Source: Aselliscus stoliczkanus (lineage: Eukaryota; Chordata; Mammalia; Chiroptera; Hipposideridae). From it: DNA of 64,000 nt. The notes under the pieces are model-generated. The model ran no database searches, was not told the origin of the DNA, and was given only the letters and a program-made list of their open reading frames with translations. The stretch is taken from NCBI GenBank assembly GCA_033961575.1, contig CM066727.1:149219434-149283433 (forward strand), given 5' to 3'. A program made the translations under genes and the position numbers. The stretch's first letter is position 1. Every line of letters begins with the position of its first letter. This document shows positions 23,401-34,800 of this stretch, piece after piece.

Positions 23401-26400
23401 AAGATGGGATAAGGACTTACCTCCATAGTCTTATAAAGATCAGATAAATTAATTTATGAAAAGGGCTTGGAATAATGCCTGGCACATGGTAAACATGAGT
23501 GTTGGCCATTGTAATTGATGGGGGTCTCATGTCCAGTTTGGTCCCTCAGCCCTGTGACTCTTGTATGGGCACTCACTGCCCAGTGCCTGCCTTAACCAGG
23601 CTCCAGCTCTGGCCTTTTCATGTTCACACTACCTCTTCCTCCCTGCACAGGAAATCCTGCTGGGTCGTGGCTTCACCTTTTGGCAGTGGTTCGATGGTGT
23701 CCTGGACCTCACCAAACGCTGTCTCAAGAGCTACTGGTCAGATCGGTGAGTCTCTGCCCCAGGTGGCCTGAGCAGCTATACATCCAGCTCCCTCTCCACA
23801 TCCAGTGCCTCCACCCCATCCTCTCCTTCATCCTGGCCAGGTTGATCATTGGCTTCATCAGCAAACAGTACGTCACTAGCCTTCTTCTCAACGAACCCGA
23901 TGGAACCTTCCTCCTTCGCTTCAGCGACTCAGAGATTGGAGGCATCACCATTGCCCATGTCATCAGGGGCCAGGATGGTGAGATCACCACAGCCAGTCCT
24001 CTGTTTCTGTGCCTGTGCCCTCTGGGGTGTCTTCCGGGGAGGAAATGTCTTGGCTTCTTTGATGCCAACCCTGCTCTTCAGAAAGTTCTTACTTAGGTCC
24101 AACTTCTTCCTTCTGTGGTCTAACTGCCACCTTCTCACTGTGAACTCTATGGATGGAGATTAGTGGTTCTCCCTCCCCAAGATCCCACCCTGAGGTCCTC
24201 TTGCTATATTGCCTTGATAGATTGAGAATGAGTTCTGTGTGTGTGTGGTGGGGGACTGGGGAAGAGGAAGAAAATCAGACAGAGGGGACTCAGGGTCTCA
24301 TTCCTATCATAGGCTCCCCACAGATAGAGAACATCCAGCCATTCTCTGCCAAAGACCTGTCCATTCGTTCACTGGGGGACCGAATCCGTGACCTTGCTCA
24401 GCTCAAAAACCTCTACCCCAAGAAGCCCAAGGACGAGGCTTTCCGGAGCCACTACAAGCGTGAGCTGGAGCTAGGAGTTCTGACTCCTTCCTGTTGCCCA
24501 CCTCCTCCCTGCTATCAGTTGTCCCTTCCCTGCCCACTCTGTGTCACCCAATTCTTCTCTCCATTTTTGTAGTCTCACTTCTCCTACTTGCCCATCAGCC
24601 ATGCCCACCTCTCTTACCTCCCCTCCTTCCTAACCCTGGAGCACTCCATAGTTCTTCTTTCCTCCCCACAACAGATGAACAGATAGGTAAGGATGGCAGG
24701 GGTTATGTCCCAGCTACCATCAAGATGACTGTGGAAAGGTGAGTGTGGTGATGGAGATGATGGGTGGGACCTGGTACTTACTTGTAGGAAAGGGTGGTGG
24801 CATCAACACTTGTCAGTCACATGTGCCTCTTTTCCTCCCACAGGGACCAACCACTCCCCACCCCAGAGCCCCAAATGCCTACCATGGTGCCCACTTATGA
24901 TCTTGGAATGGCCCCTGACTCCATGACCATGCAGCTCAGCTCAGATATGGTGTAAGGAGCTTGAGAGACAGGAATGGGAGTGGTCTGTGCAGGCAGGCTT
25001 TCGGCGTTGGCAGCTGGGAGACCTGGCACTGGGGGCTGACGGAGGGAATTTTTCTTTCCATGAAAGGGATTTCCCATCCTCAGGCAGGGGCTAGAGGTGT
25101 CCAGGAGAAGGACTGGCATCAAGGGGTCTTGCTTTCTTTCCCCAGGCCCCAGGTGTACCCACCACACTCTCACTCCATCCCCTCATTCCAAGCCCTCCCG
25201 CCGGAAGAATCAGTCAATGTGTTGCGATCCTTCCAGGAGTAAGTGAAGAACCTCTTGGGGACAGGGTGGGGATACCCAGCTGCAAGGGGGATGGGCATTT
25301 GTATTTATTAGGAGAGGCTCTTCTGTGAGAAAGGGGCAGCAAAAAGCTTTCTTTTCTCTTCTGGCCATTCTATTGAGGCTCAGTGGTTAAGACCCAGACT
25401 TCCCTGGGTTTGAATTCTAGCCCTGCTACTTAGGACGTTACCTAACTCTGGTGCCTCATCTGAAAAGTGGAAAATAATACTTTCCTCATAGGATTATTGT
25501 GAAGGCTAAATGAGTTAATAATATGTGTAAAGCTGAACATAGTACCTGGCTCATAGCAAGAGCTATTTTTTTAAGGATTAGTGTTCTCTCCTGCTTGTGG
25601 AATCTACAGTCACTTCTCTGCTGTCTTGATTTTCATTTACTCACCTGTTTTGGCCTTGAAGTGGTCTAGACATGGGACTTAGAATCACCAAAATTCGGAG
25701 TCCAAAGAAACATCAGAAATTATTTAATCCAGCCCCTCTCTCCTCTCCCATCTCCTCCCAGTCCACTACACCCACCACACACTTAACAGATGGGAAGACT
25801 GAGCTCACAATTGTAGAGATAACTTGCCCAAGGCTATGTAGTCAGGATCAGGAGTTGAAATTTGTTTCCTCACACAGTGGTTTTGACTTTGCAACACCCT
25901 GCTCTTGCCCAGCCTTCCTTTCTCTGACTATGCCTTCCTTCCTGCTTCCAGACCTCACCTGCAGATGCCCCCCAACCTGAGCGAGATGAGCCTGCCCTTT
26001 GACCAACCTCACCCCCAGTGAGTCACAGCCCCCATCTTGACCCCATGTGCCCCGTTCATTCCCAGCCTCTTCTGCCCGGACATCTTACTTTCCTGGTCCC
26101 AGCAGGGGTCTGCTGCCGTGCCAACCTCGGGAGCATGCCATGTCCAGCCCCGAGTCCCTGCTCTGCTCAGATGTGACCATGGTGGAAGACAGCTGCCTGA
26201 ACCAGCCTGTAGGAGGGTTCACTCAGGGCACCTGGTGAGTGGTGGTCTGGGGGTGGCAGCTTAGTGGGGGCTAGAGCAGTGCCTATCCCATTGCTTCTCT
26301 CCTTCCTCCTCTTAGGGTTGGTGAAGACATGTTTCCGCCCTTGCTGCCTCCCACTGAACAGGACCTCACCAAGCTTCTCCTGGAGGGTCAAGGGGAATCA

Positions 26401-26502
26401 GCGGGAGGGTCCTTGGGAGCCCAGGCCCTCCTGCAGCCCTCCTATGGGCAGTCTGGGATCTCAATGTCCCACCTGGACCTAAGGGCCAACCCCAGTTGGT
26501 GA
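17463..26502 (+). CDS. STAT6: STAT6, signal transducer and activator of transcription 6 (21 coding exons)
   Basis: Cytokine-activated transcription factor of the IL-4/IL-13 pathway: JAK-phosphorylated, dimerises through SH2-phosphotyrosine contacts and acts in the nucleus. Coding exons: 17463-17578, 17987-18125, 18420-18503, 18872-19010, 19138-19190, 19400-19548, 20150-20281, 20394-20585, 20888-20975, 21107-21229, 21814-21906, 22235-22441, 23651-23745, 23841-23977, 24313-24459, 24675-24738, 24844-24951, 25146-25238, 25952-26017, 26106-26234, 26316-26502. All introns are GT-AG and the frame closes at TGA 26500-26502, giving 846 residues (human 847). Order: N-terminal domain starting [14 protein letters not shown]; coiled coil (about 130-270); DNA-binding domain (about 275-430); linker; SH2 with [14 protein letters not shown] (Arg about 563); phospho-acceptor Tyr about 642 in [14 protein letters not shown]-terminal activation domain with LxxLL at about 802-806. 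No frameshift seen. An in-frame ATG at 17442 could start translation seven codons earlier. Confidence 0.96.
21425..21660 (-). repeat. STAT6: MIR SINE (reverse orientation)
   Basis: CTCATTTTACAGATGAGGAC and GCCCAGGTCACACAGCTACT in the STAT6 intron between 21229 and 21814. Confidence 0.85.
22805..23010 (-). repeat. STAT6: MIR SINE (reverse orientation)
   Basis: CTATATGCCAGGCACTGTGC, then CCCATTTTACAGACAAGGAA and GGTTAAGTAGTTTGTCCAAG. Confidence 0.88.
23310..23515 (+). repeat. STAT6: MIR SINE
   Basis: AAATCCCAGCTCTGCCTCTC, GGACCTGGGCAAGTTATTTG and AATGCCTGGCACATGGTAAA in forward MIR order. It sits in the same intron as the reverse copy at 22805. Confidence 0.88.
23841..24459 (+). other. STAT6: STAT6 SH2-domain exons (exons 15 and 16)
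   Basis: Exon 15 (23841-23977) encodes the core of the SH2 domain, including the conserved phosphotyrosine-binding arginine in FLLRFSDSE. Exon 16 (24313-24459) completes it, ending HYK before a split codon (C|AT). That codon makes the residue after HYK histidine, where human STAT6 as I recall it has proline. The next exon, 24675-24738, carries the activating tyrosine in [10 protein letters not shown]. Confidence 0.9.
25380..25570 (+). repeat. STAT6: MIR SINE
   Basis: CAGTGGTTAAGACCCAGAC, GGTTTGAATTCTAGCCCTGC and GTACCTGGCTCATAGCAAG, in the intron between 25238 and 25952. Confidence 0.88.
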
Positions 26503-27610
26503 TCCCAGCTGGAGGGGGAGCTCAGAGAGACAGCTCTTCTACCCCCATGGACTTGCTCTGGATACCTGCCAAGCAGCAGATAGGGATGGTGTCCTCCTAT
26601 CCCCACATACTCCCAGGTCAGAAGGAAAAGACTTTGCCAGAAGACACAGTGGGGGAAGCCTATCCACTCCTTCCCTCTTATCACATTACCCTGCCCTCTC
26701 CCTTCCAGTACCGGAAGAGAAATTCAGGTTCCAAAGTGAGACACGCCCCAGCATGCCTGCACATGTACAACACACACACACTCTCACGGCTTTCTCTGGG
26801 AGATGGACTGAGCAGGGAGGAAGATGGGCAAGAGCAGAAGTTGGGGTATGGAGGGCTTCTCCCACCCACAGCCAGGTCCCAGGATGCACACACACGTACA
26901 TAACACCTGCACTAGAGGCTGGGGATGCGCTTGCATCCCAGCCCTGGGGGATGAGGAAAGTTTAGTAGGAGACCCTGGGTGGGAAAAGAGGGGCCTGTAC
27001 CCTTGGTTATTGATGTGGGTTATGCCCAGATTAAAAAACAAATCCCAAACAGCTCCCGATTCCTGTCAGAGGCTTTTGGTTGTGTATGCTAAGCACATTG
27101 GTTGAGTTTCTTGGTGGATAGCTATGTGAAAGTGTGTATATACCTGAGACATGTTGACATATAGATGTCACACATACTAGTTGTATGGCAGCACAGATTA
27201 CCTGATTTTGTCTGTGTGATGTTTTGCAGTATGAAAAACTGCAAAAAGACACTGGTGAGTGTGCTGGCCTCTTTGAGGTATGATAACCCAGATGTATTCA
27301 GCTCTGAGTATATATGACTGTATCCAGGTAGATCTATGTGCCTGTGACATTTGCATATGGCTGTAGCTTTGGTGTCTCAACACCACCAATCCTGCAGGGA
27401 TGAGTGCTGGGGGCCAGGCCCAGGTGTGTGATCCTCTTGGTGTATTAGGGTCTCTCCATTGTTTCTATTTCCCCAGGCACTGCCAGTTTTCCTCCCCTCT
27501 CCAATCCCAAGCCACCCACTCTCCCTCTTGGGGGGGAGGGGGGTCATAGATCCTAAGCCATAAAATAAATTTTATTCCAAAATAACAAAATAAATAATCT
27601 ACTGTACACA
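26503..27610 (+). other. STAT6: STAT6 3' UTR and polyadenylation region
   Basis: About 1.1 kb follows the TGA with no further coding similarity. AATAAA hexamers lie at 27564-27569 and 27589-27594, so cleavage is expected at about 27585-27615. The last part overlaps, on the opposite strand, the 3' UTR of NAB2. Confidence 0.8.
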
Positions 27611-28318
27611 ATCTGAAAAGAAATATGCTCTAACTGCTCGGACAGGTACTGTGGTCTAGCCCCCAGTTGGAGGGAGATGCTGAGTCCAACCCAGGCCTCC
27701 CATGGGGACAGATGAGGGAATCCCACATTCACCCCACCCCACCCCACCCCAGAGAGGGCAGGGCAGAAGGGAAAGAATTGCTGAGAACTTGGGGGAAAGA
27801 GGGGTATAGGTAGGTAAACTGCAGCACTTATTAAATTATAGAAACAAACTAGAAGCACAAAAATGGGGGAGCAGAGGGGAGGAGGAGTAGGTCCAGTGTT
27901 CCCAGACCCCCAGTTCTGGGGGGAAATGTTTCCAACTTTAGCTGCTGGACCTTCCCAGGAAAGTCCCCTTTCCCCCATGTCCAAACTGAGTCCCAACTGC
28001 TCACACCACCGGTTCCAAGTAGAGAGATGGGAGTGTGCTGTGTAAGGGAAGGGAGAGTCCCTGATGCCCTGCAGGCAGTCCTTGCCCCCGAGTTCTGGGC
28101 AAGGGTGAGGGGCAGCACGCACCCTCCTTGCCTCCTCTCATCAGGCCCCTACTCATTATTGCTTGAAGCCCCATAGTCCTATGCCCATGGAGCAGGTGGG
28201 GTGGCAGAAGGGCAGCAGAGGGATCCAGGGTTGTGACCAGATGCCAGGGACTGACAGTGTAGAGATCTGTGGGAGCCAGAAGTCCGGAGGCCTGGGTCTG
28301 AGAACACCAGTCCACTCC
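27545..28318 (-). other. NAB2: NAB2 3' UTR
   Basis: Non-coding sequence downstream of the NAB2 stop (codon at 28319-28321) to the minus-strand AATAAA at 27571-27576. It includes a CCCCA pentamer repeat on the plus strand at about 27731-27750 (TGGGG on the transcript). A variant minus-strand AATAAG near 27826 could give a shorter UTR. Confidence 0.75.
27564..27576. terminator. Back-to-back poly(A) signals shared by STAT6 (+) and NAB2 (-)
   Basis: The 13-mer AATAAATTTTATT reads AATAAA on the plus strand (27564-27569) and AATAAA on the minus strand (27571-27576). It is the only pair of canonical hexamers I see between the two stop codons that serves both directions. Cleavage 10-30 nt beyond each hexamer would make the two transcripts overlap tail to tail by some tens of bases. 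Confidence 0.8.
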
Positions 28319-31300
28319 TCACTGCCGGCTGGCCTCGGCCTCCACTTTCACACTGCTCCTGCGACCTTCTACCAGAGCTGGATGGGGTCCTGGGGCAGGA
28401 CATCGGTCCAGCAGCCCTTCCTCGAACTCTGCAGGGAAAAGGGGTAGGTTAGGAGGCTGCGGGATGGATGCTGCAGAGAGGTGGTTGAGAACAGAGGCAG
28501 GGGTGGAGAAGGTGGCCAAGGTGAGCTTGATTTGCTGCATTACTGCCTCCTGCCTGCCGCGTGTATATGGGGGGTTCCAAATCCAAGTGTGTGAGCCCCC
28601 TCCTCTTTCTGGCTGTGTGTAGCTCTCTGTCTCTGTTTGTGTGTCTCTGTCTCTCCCGCCTCCTCTGCTCCGCTGGAATTTCTGGTTCTGTCAGGAGCTG
28701 TGGGGGTGGCTTGGCTCTGACCTCTCCCCCTCCCCTCTTCCCAGGCTCTGCCATCCCCACTCATCTCTGGCCCCCTCCCAGACCCCACGCAATCAACCAT
28801 AACCCTCAAGTTTCTTAGAAGCTAAGTCAGGGGGAACACAGGAAGCCAGTTCCTCCCCCAAGAAGAGCCCCCTTTTCAGTCCCTGCCCCCACTTCCCACC
28901 CACACAGTTTAAAAATACCAAGCCAGGGTTGGTGGCTTTGTCTGCTGCGTCACTCTCAGCCCAGCCGCTGCCCAGCAAAACTGACCGGCCCTTTGCCAGC
29001 CTACTCCCCCTTTTCCCCAACCACACACAAAGCATACCCCTCTGGGCTCCTCCACTTCCAGGCTAGGCAGCCCCACCCCAACTCCTAGCTTGCTCCACCC
29101 TCCTGCATTGGTGGAAGTGCTCTCCAAGCTTCCCTTCCAGGTGACCCTCCTTCTGCTCCCTGTCATCCCCGGTTCTCTGTCTCCCTGCTCACCCCGGTTC
29201 CCTCTTCAGAGATCTCCATTATGGTCAGACCCTCCCCAGTGGGAACAGTCCTGCAGGATCCTCCTCTTCTCAACCCAAGGCTGGTTGGCTGGAGCCCGAC
29301 CATCCTACTGCCCTCTCTGGGGACTACATCCCTCTTCCTCCCACCTGGCCCCAGGACACCAGGATTGCTACTGTGGGGCCTGGGTGGTGGGGGTACTCGG
29401 GGACAGCACTGCTGGCTGCCTCACCTGCAAGAGGCGGCTTGGCAGGCACACAGGGGCTGAGGCGGCCCACGCGGTCATGGGAGACGAGGCGGGCTAGCCG
29501 CAGCCCCTCATCCATCAGTGTCTGCTGCAGGATGTGGCGGCTCCACAGCCCATGGGCTGGCAATGCCAGCGGCAGGTCAGCAGGGGGCGGCGTCAGCCTT
29601 GGGCATGACCCCACAGCTGTGGGCATGGGCACTAGTCAGGTAAGGGACTATAGTCAACAGAACCCCCACCCTCAACCACACAGCCAGACCCACAGGTTCA
29701 GGCCCTTTTGCCCCCATCCAGCCAGGCCCCCCCAACCCTGTTCCAGCCAGTTGCCTCCTGGTTCCCTCCTCCCATGCCTTCCACCTTCCTTCCCCAACCC
29801 AGTGGAGAGAAGTGTTCTGATACATACTCACCCTGCAAGTGTCCATCTAGACTCTCCCCAGACAGGCTGGCACTGTCTTCCTCCAGGCTGGGACGGTACG
29901 GGGGTGCATAGGACTCAGGGCCTGGGGGAGGCTGCTGGATTTCAGAATGACTTTGCTCTCCAACCTGTAGATACCCCAAATGGGGAAATGAGGACCTGGC
30001 AAGGGGAGGAGTTGGGGAAGGCTGCCCTAGCCCCCTATATATATACCCCAGAAAACCTACCTCCTGTTTCAGCTTCTTCAATGGGGGACCTCCCAATTCT
30101 TCAGTGTGGAGCCTGCAAAGATGGAGAGGAATAGGGAAGATGAGGCTGGGGAGACACACATGATGGACAAGGCACAGAATCTGGTGAGGAGCACGCATTA
30201 TTTCAAGACCCTGGAAGGAAGCTGGCTGAGTAGGAGTCTTCAGCTCAGGCACTACTGTCACGGGAAGGGGGATCAGAGGAGACCTGTGATAAATGAGAGG
30301 AGGAGCCAGACCTCAGACAACTGGATTTTACCAAAGTCAAGACATGCACGTGGGTAGGAAGCAGGTCTGGAGGCACCTGAACTGGTTAGGACATGGCCTA
30401 GCTCCTTGGCAGGATTCTAATCTAGAAAGGACCTGGAGCAGGGGATCTTACCTAGAACCTTTCAAGGAGGACAGGTAGGTGCTCTCTCGGGCCACTTGGC
30501 GTGACAAGGAGAAGAGCTCTACCCTCCGTAATAAGAGCGTGTTGTCCCTCATGCAGAACTGGGCAGCAGCCTCATTGATGGTCAGCTGTGGAGAGAACCA
30601 CCAGAGCAGTCAGAATCCTAACTCCCCACTGCCTTGTCCAGACCTCCTCACAACCCTTCACCATCAAATGAGGCCCACCCATCAGATGCTTGCTTGGGTT
30701 TTGACACTACGCAGCTTTCTGAAGAAGACAGAGGTCAGTACCCACAGCTTCCTAGGAGTGCCCAGAGCCTCCTCCACTCCTGTGTGGTCCTGAGAAGACA
30801 GGACAGGTGGACTCTCGGCTTGCCCTCAGTTGAGGAGGGAAGCATTGCAGGAACTGGGGTTGGAGAGAGGGGTCAGGGGCTGAGGTCCTGGTCAAGAGGT
30901 AATGAAACAGACTTGGGAGCGTGAGAATCCTCAGAGATGAATAGGTTGAGGCCTGGGAGCCAAGAGCAATCCTGGGAGGCTGGGGTCCTCACCTCATGCA
31001 GGCTGAGCTGCTTTCCCTCCCGCCGCTTAGAGTCAAAGCGGCCATAGATAATGCTGTATTTGCGGATCTCCTCCTCCTTCTGGCTGTCGTTGTCATCCAT
31101 CTCAAAAATATGTCCCACACTCCGCGCCAGCTTCTTGTTCAGCTTCAGAAGGGACGTCACCTCCCCAGCATCCCCCCTTGGGAAACTCCGGAAGATTCTC
31201 TCCACACTCTCCACCACCATGCGGACCATCTCTGGCTCCAGTCTATCTGGACCACCCCCAGACCCAGTTGTTGCCAAACCCCCAGACCCGTTCCCCTCAG

Positions 31301-33378
31301 GGACTCCTCCCCCTGCAGGTGGGGAGAAGGAGGGTGAACCAGCCTCCTCTTCTCCTCCCACCCCAACATCAGACTCTGGAGTGCTCCGGCCTGGCCAGAT
31401 TCGGGCATCCCCTGTCCCAGGTCCCCCAGGCAGTGGTGACAGCTTCTCTCCAAGTTCAAGGGGGCTCTTTGGGCTAAAACTGCGAGCACTGCCCGCCTTT
31501 TCCCCTGGGCTGCCATGCCCATTGCTCATGCTCCCTTTCCGGGTGCCTGCAGTCTCAGAGATCTTGAAGAGCGGAATACTGGAAACGGGCACAGCAGGCA
31601 CTGGCTGGCTGAAGAGTCCTGGATTGGTGGCCCACTCTCTCAGTGCCTTCTGCAGGCGTCGGACATGGAGGGGCTTGGTGGCCATGCCCACAAGTGCCAT
31701 GATCTCCAGGAACTCCTCTTCACCCGCCTCGCACAGTTGCTGCACATCATCCCCTCCCTGCTGAATGAAGGTCTCATAGTAGGAAAGAAGATTGGCGCGC
31801 TGCAGGACCCGGTACAGCTGCAGCTCCCCCAGTGTCCGAGGAAGTGCCATGGCTTGAGCACTAGGCCTGAGAAGGAGAACATGAGAGGGGGGAGGGGCAG
31901 TCAGTCCTCCTGCTGGGTACCAAGCCACACTCACAATTGTTCTCTTTCCTGCCTGCTTCTCTTCCTCTCTTTTGAATGCCCTCTCTGCCTAGTGCCCAGA
32001 CTATGAGAATCTGGCAGTATTCAGAGGCATAGACATGCCAGTGCCATCCCAGACTGGTCAGAATTATTAAAAGCTAGCCAAGTCTCTGCGGAAATCAAAG
32101 GCTCTTAATCTCCATCCACAGCTTTTACCTTTCTGGCCTGGGGCAAGGAGACCCTGAGCGCTGAGGCCAGCCAGCACATCCTGGGATGGCTGGCTCTCCT
32201 CTCCTCCTCACCTTCCATTCTAAATACCAGCAAGTCTCACCATTACTTGGTGACATCTCACACTTGGTGACATCATTTATATAGGACTCCCCTGTCCTCC
32301 CCATAGGGGAAACCCAGGACCATTGCTGGCCAGCTTCACTCCCTAGTAGCATCTTGCCCATGCAGCGGAGAGGGGTGTGGCCCCTTACCTGCCCTTTCCC
32401 ACTCTGTGAGCCAGGTGGACCCCGGCTCTGCTCGCTACCCTCAGCTTTCACCACCAGTTAGGCATTCTTAGCACACTCTTTGGGAGGGGGGTTGCTCTCT
32501 CCCTCCAAGACCTCCCCTCCCCTCAGTGCCACCCCGCCTACCCAGCAGTGACCTTCCCCAACAGCTCAGTAGGTAGGCCTGTCCCTTCAACTCAGGTGTG
32601 GGGGAGGGGAGGAGTGCCTCAATCGTTCTGCTCTGGGCCTGTTCCGCCCATACAGACTCCTACAGTGGTAGCATCTGCAGGCGAAACCGCCGGGGGGGCT
32701 CCCGCCTACCCTCTCCCTTATTTTCCACCCACATCTCAAGTGGAGTGGGGGAGCGGCTCAAGGCCTTGTGAGGGAGGGGCTGCACGCCGAAACTCCCCTC
32801 CCCACGCTGTAAATAAAGGTACAGAAAACCCGAACGGACGCCTAAGACATCCCCTGCTTCTCTACAGCTCAGCTAATGCTGTTTTGGCTCAAAGGCGCCG
32901 GCTTCTCCTGATCCCGGGGTCCGCGTGCCCCGTGCCAACGACAGGCTGAGCCAGGGAAGCGGCCCTCCCCCGACACTGTTACCAGCTAGAGTTGCAGGGC
33001 TTCCCCTGGGGCTTGGGAGCCCCCACATTCTTTGCAGGGGACTCACATGCCAGGTCATGCCCACAGAGTAAACGGGGGATGAATTAGATACTGTTCTTTC
33101 ACATCCAGCTTCATCAGGTCCCCTGCCTGCTCCCAGGGCCCCCTAATTTGAAGACTTACCCCCTTTTCCATCAGTCTCCACCCCCCACCTCCGTTCCGCT
33201 TCCCCTCTCCTCTCAGCGACCTCCGCCCTTCGGACCCCTTTCCGAGTCCAGCTCCACCCATCTCCACTCCCCGCCGTTTCCCTTTGCCCACTAACTTGAG
33301 TCTGGGCTGCGGAGTCCGGCGGGCGCTGTCCCCTCCGCCCGGCGGCTGCTCGGCTGTGGGGGAGGGCGCTCTGTGCAT
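28319..33378 (-). CDS. NAB2: NAB2, NGFI-A (EGR1) binding protein 2, transcriptional corepressor
   Basis: Nuclear corepressor that binds the R1 inhibitory domain of EGR1/EGR2 and recruits NuRD (CHD4). Coding exons on the minus strand: 33378-33296, 31866-30993, 30585-30452, 30112-30061, 29964-29832, 29616-29425, 28428-28319. All introns are GT-AG and phases match; the total is 1,578 nt, 525 residues plus stop, the human length. Start [16 protein letters not shown] at ATG 33378. NCD1 (about residues 34-110, exon 2) contains [18 protein letters not shown] Ser/Pro/Gly-rich linker follows. NCD2 (about 235-350) spans exons 2-3 with [13 protein letters not shown] and [14 protein letters not shown]. 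The basic [13 protein letters not shown] (exon 4) is a likely nuclear-localisation region. The C terminus ends [14 protein letters not shown], a possible sumoylation context. It is convergent with STAT6. Confidence 0.96.
31990..33290 (-). other. NAB2: NAB2 intron 1 (main part)
   Basis: Lies between coding exons 1 (33378-33296) and 2 (31866-30993). Mostly unique sequence, with GC-rich patches at 32500-32960. No further exon recognised. Confidence 0.6.
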
Positions 33379-33900
33379 GGACGGCCGGAGACCACCGAGG
33401 CTGCCCCTCTCGGTGCCCGGCGCTCAGCGCCTGGCGCGCGGTGCGCTCTTCCCGACGCGCGAGGCCGTGTCCGCCGCGGTCGGACTCCGTCCCTTCCTCC
33501 ACGTCTCCTCTCTCCAAGCCTCCGCGACTCTGTCTGTGCCTCTGCCCCCCCACACCTCCCCGGTTGCGCCTGCCGCCTCTCCGCGCCTCCGCCCCCGCAG
33601 GACGCAAGGGGAGCGAGGCCCCGAGCGGCGCTGGCTGCCGGGCGGGCGGAGGGCGTGGGTAGAGCTGGGGGCGGAGGCCGGGGGCGGGGGGCGGGCGCCC
33701 GGGCCTCTCTGAGGGCCGTGGAGACACCGCGGCGGAGAGACGGAGAGGCGGAGACGGGGGGGAGGGGGTGTGGAGCAGGAGGCGGGGGCGGGGATTAGGA
33801 GCCGGGGCGCCGAGGTGGGGACTGGGGTGACCGAGGCCGTGCTAGGGAAGGCGGGCTTGGGGACCTAGCGGGAGGGGCGAGGTCGCTCCGTGCCACCCAC
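33290..33900 (-). promoter_or_regulatory. NAB2: NAB2 CpG-island promoter and 5' UTR
   Basis: Very GC- and CpG-rich sequence around and upstream of the NAB2 ATG (33378, minus strand). It has many GC boxes (CCGCCC/GGGCGG) and no TATA box. Perfect EGR-type 9-mers lie at 33590-33598 (minus-strand GCGGGGGCG) and 33782-33790 (plus-strand GCGGGGGCG). The exact start site cannot be read; it is probably within 33400-33600. Confidence 0.8.
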
Positions 33901-34800
33901 GCCGGATGCACAGCCGGCCCTCTCCTCGCCCACTTACCCACGTGAGCACCCAGCCGGCGACATTCCTCCCCCCCTCTGTGCCACCCCTACCCCTCCGAGC
34001 GGAGAGCGGAGTTTCACAACCACGCACAGGTACACAAAGACACAGAGAAACGCACGGACGTGCACACGCGCGTAAACAACTATGCGGACGCCCACTGCCC
34101 ACACTCAGGACTCGCGGTGGTGGACGTGTGAATGTTAGGAGTGAGCCGTGAAAAGTTGGCGGAGTCTCAGGGTGCAATGCTCCTCTCGTGCATGCATCTG
34201 ACTCCCATGGAGTGGGCATTTATGGCAGTTCTGTGAGAGTGGGGCTCTGCAGGAATCTCGTAGATATCCCAGCGCTCTTCTCCAGCCAGGAAAGCAGTAA
34301 TTTGAAGAGGCCTCTCTCGGAAACCCAGGCCTCCCCTAACCCTGCCTCCAGTCCATGCTGAAGTTCGGGGAACAGGAATGGGCGGGTTATGCTAGAAACT
34401 ACCACTTAGACACGTTCATTAGACGCCGTAGGGTTTTGTTAGCGCATAGGTCAGGCAGGAATGGGAGGGATACCCCGTCTTCCTCTACTCGTCTACCTTA
34501 TTTGCTAAGGGTGGGAACATGGTTCTGGGGAATTCTGTGTGGCAAAGCTGGGATATGGAGGATACCCCTTCTGGGGACGTCTAGTAGGGGACTTCGCCTG
34601 AGTCTAATGAAAGATGGGCAGGAGGCCGGGAGAGGACGGCGCAGCTCCCTATAGAGGAGTTGGAGGGAGGAGCTCCTTCAAGGAGCCTAGCCACCTCCAC
34701 AACCCACTACCCCTCCCCACTTTGTTTCTTTTAGCCCCATCTGGTTCCCATTACACTCCCGCCCACGTCTGAGAGGATTGGGTTGGGGATAGGCGGGGGC
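33900..34800. other. Intergenic sequence upstream of NAB2, no gene seen
   Basis: CpG content falls from the NAB2 island. No repeat or exon recognised. Confidence 0.45.

Noticed and set aside
31051..31764. 237-codon open frame on the plus strand
   Set aside because: Antisense shadow of NAB2 exon 2, whose minus frame matches the protein across its length.
33143..33727. Long Arg/Gly/Pro-rich frames on both strands of the NAB2 CpG island
   Set aside because: GC-rich sequence lacks stop codons by composition. Only 33296-33378 (minus) is supported as coding.
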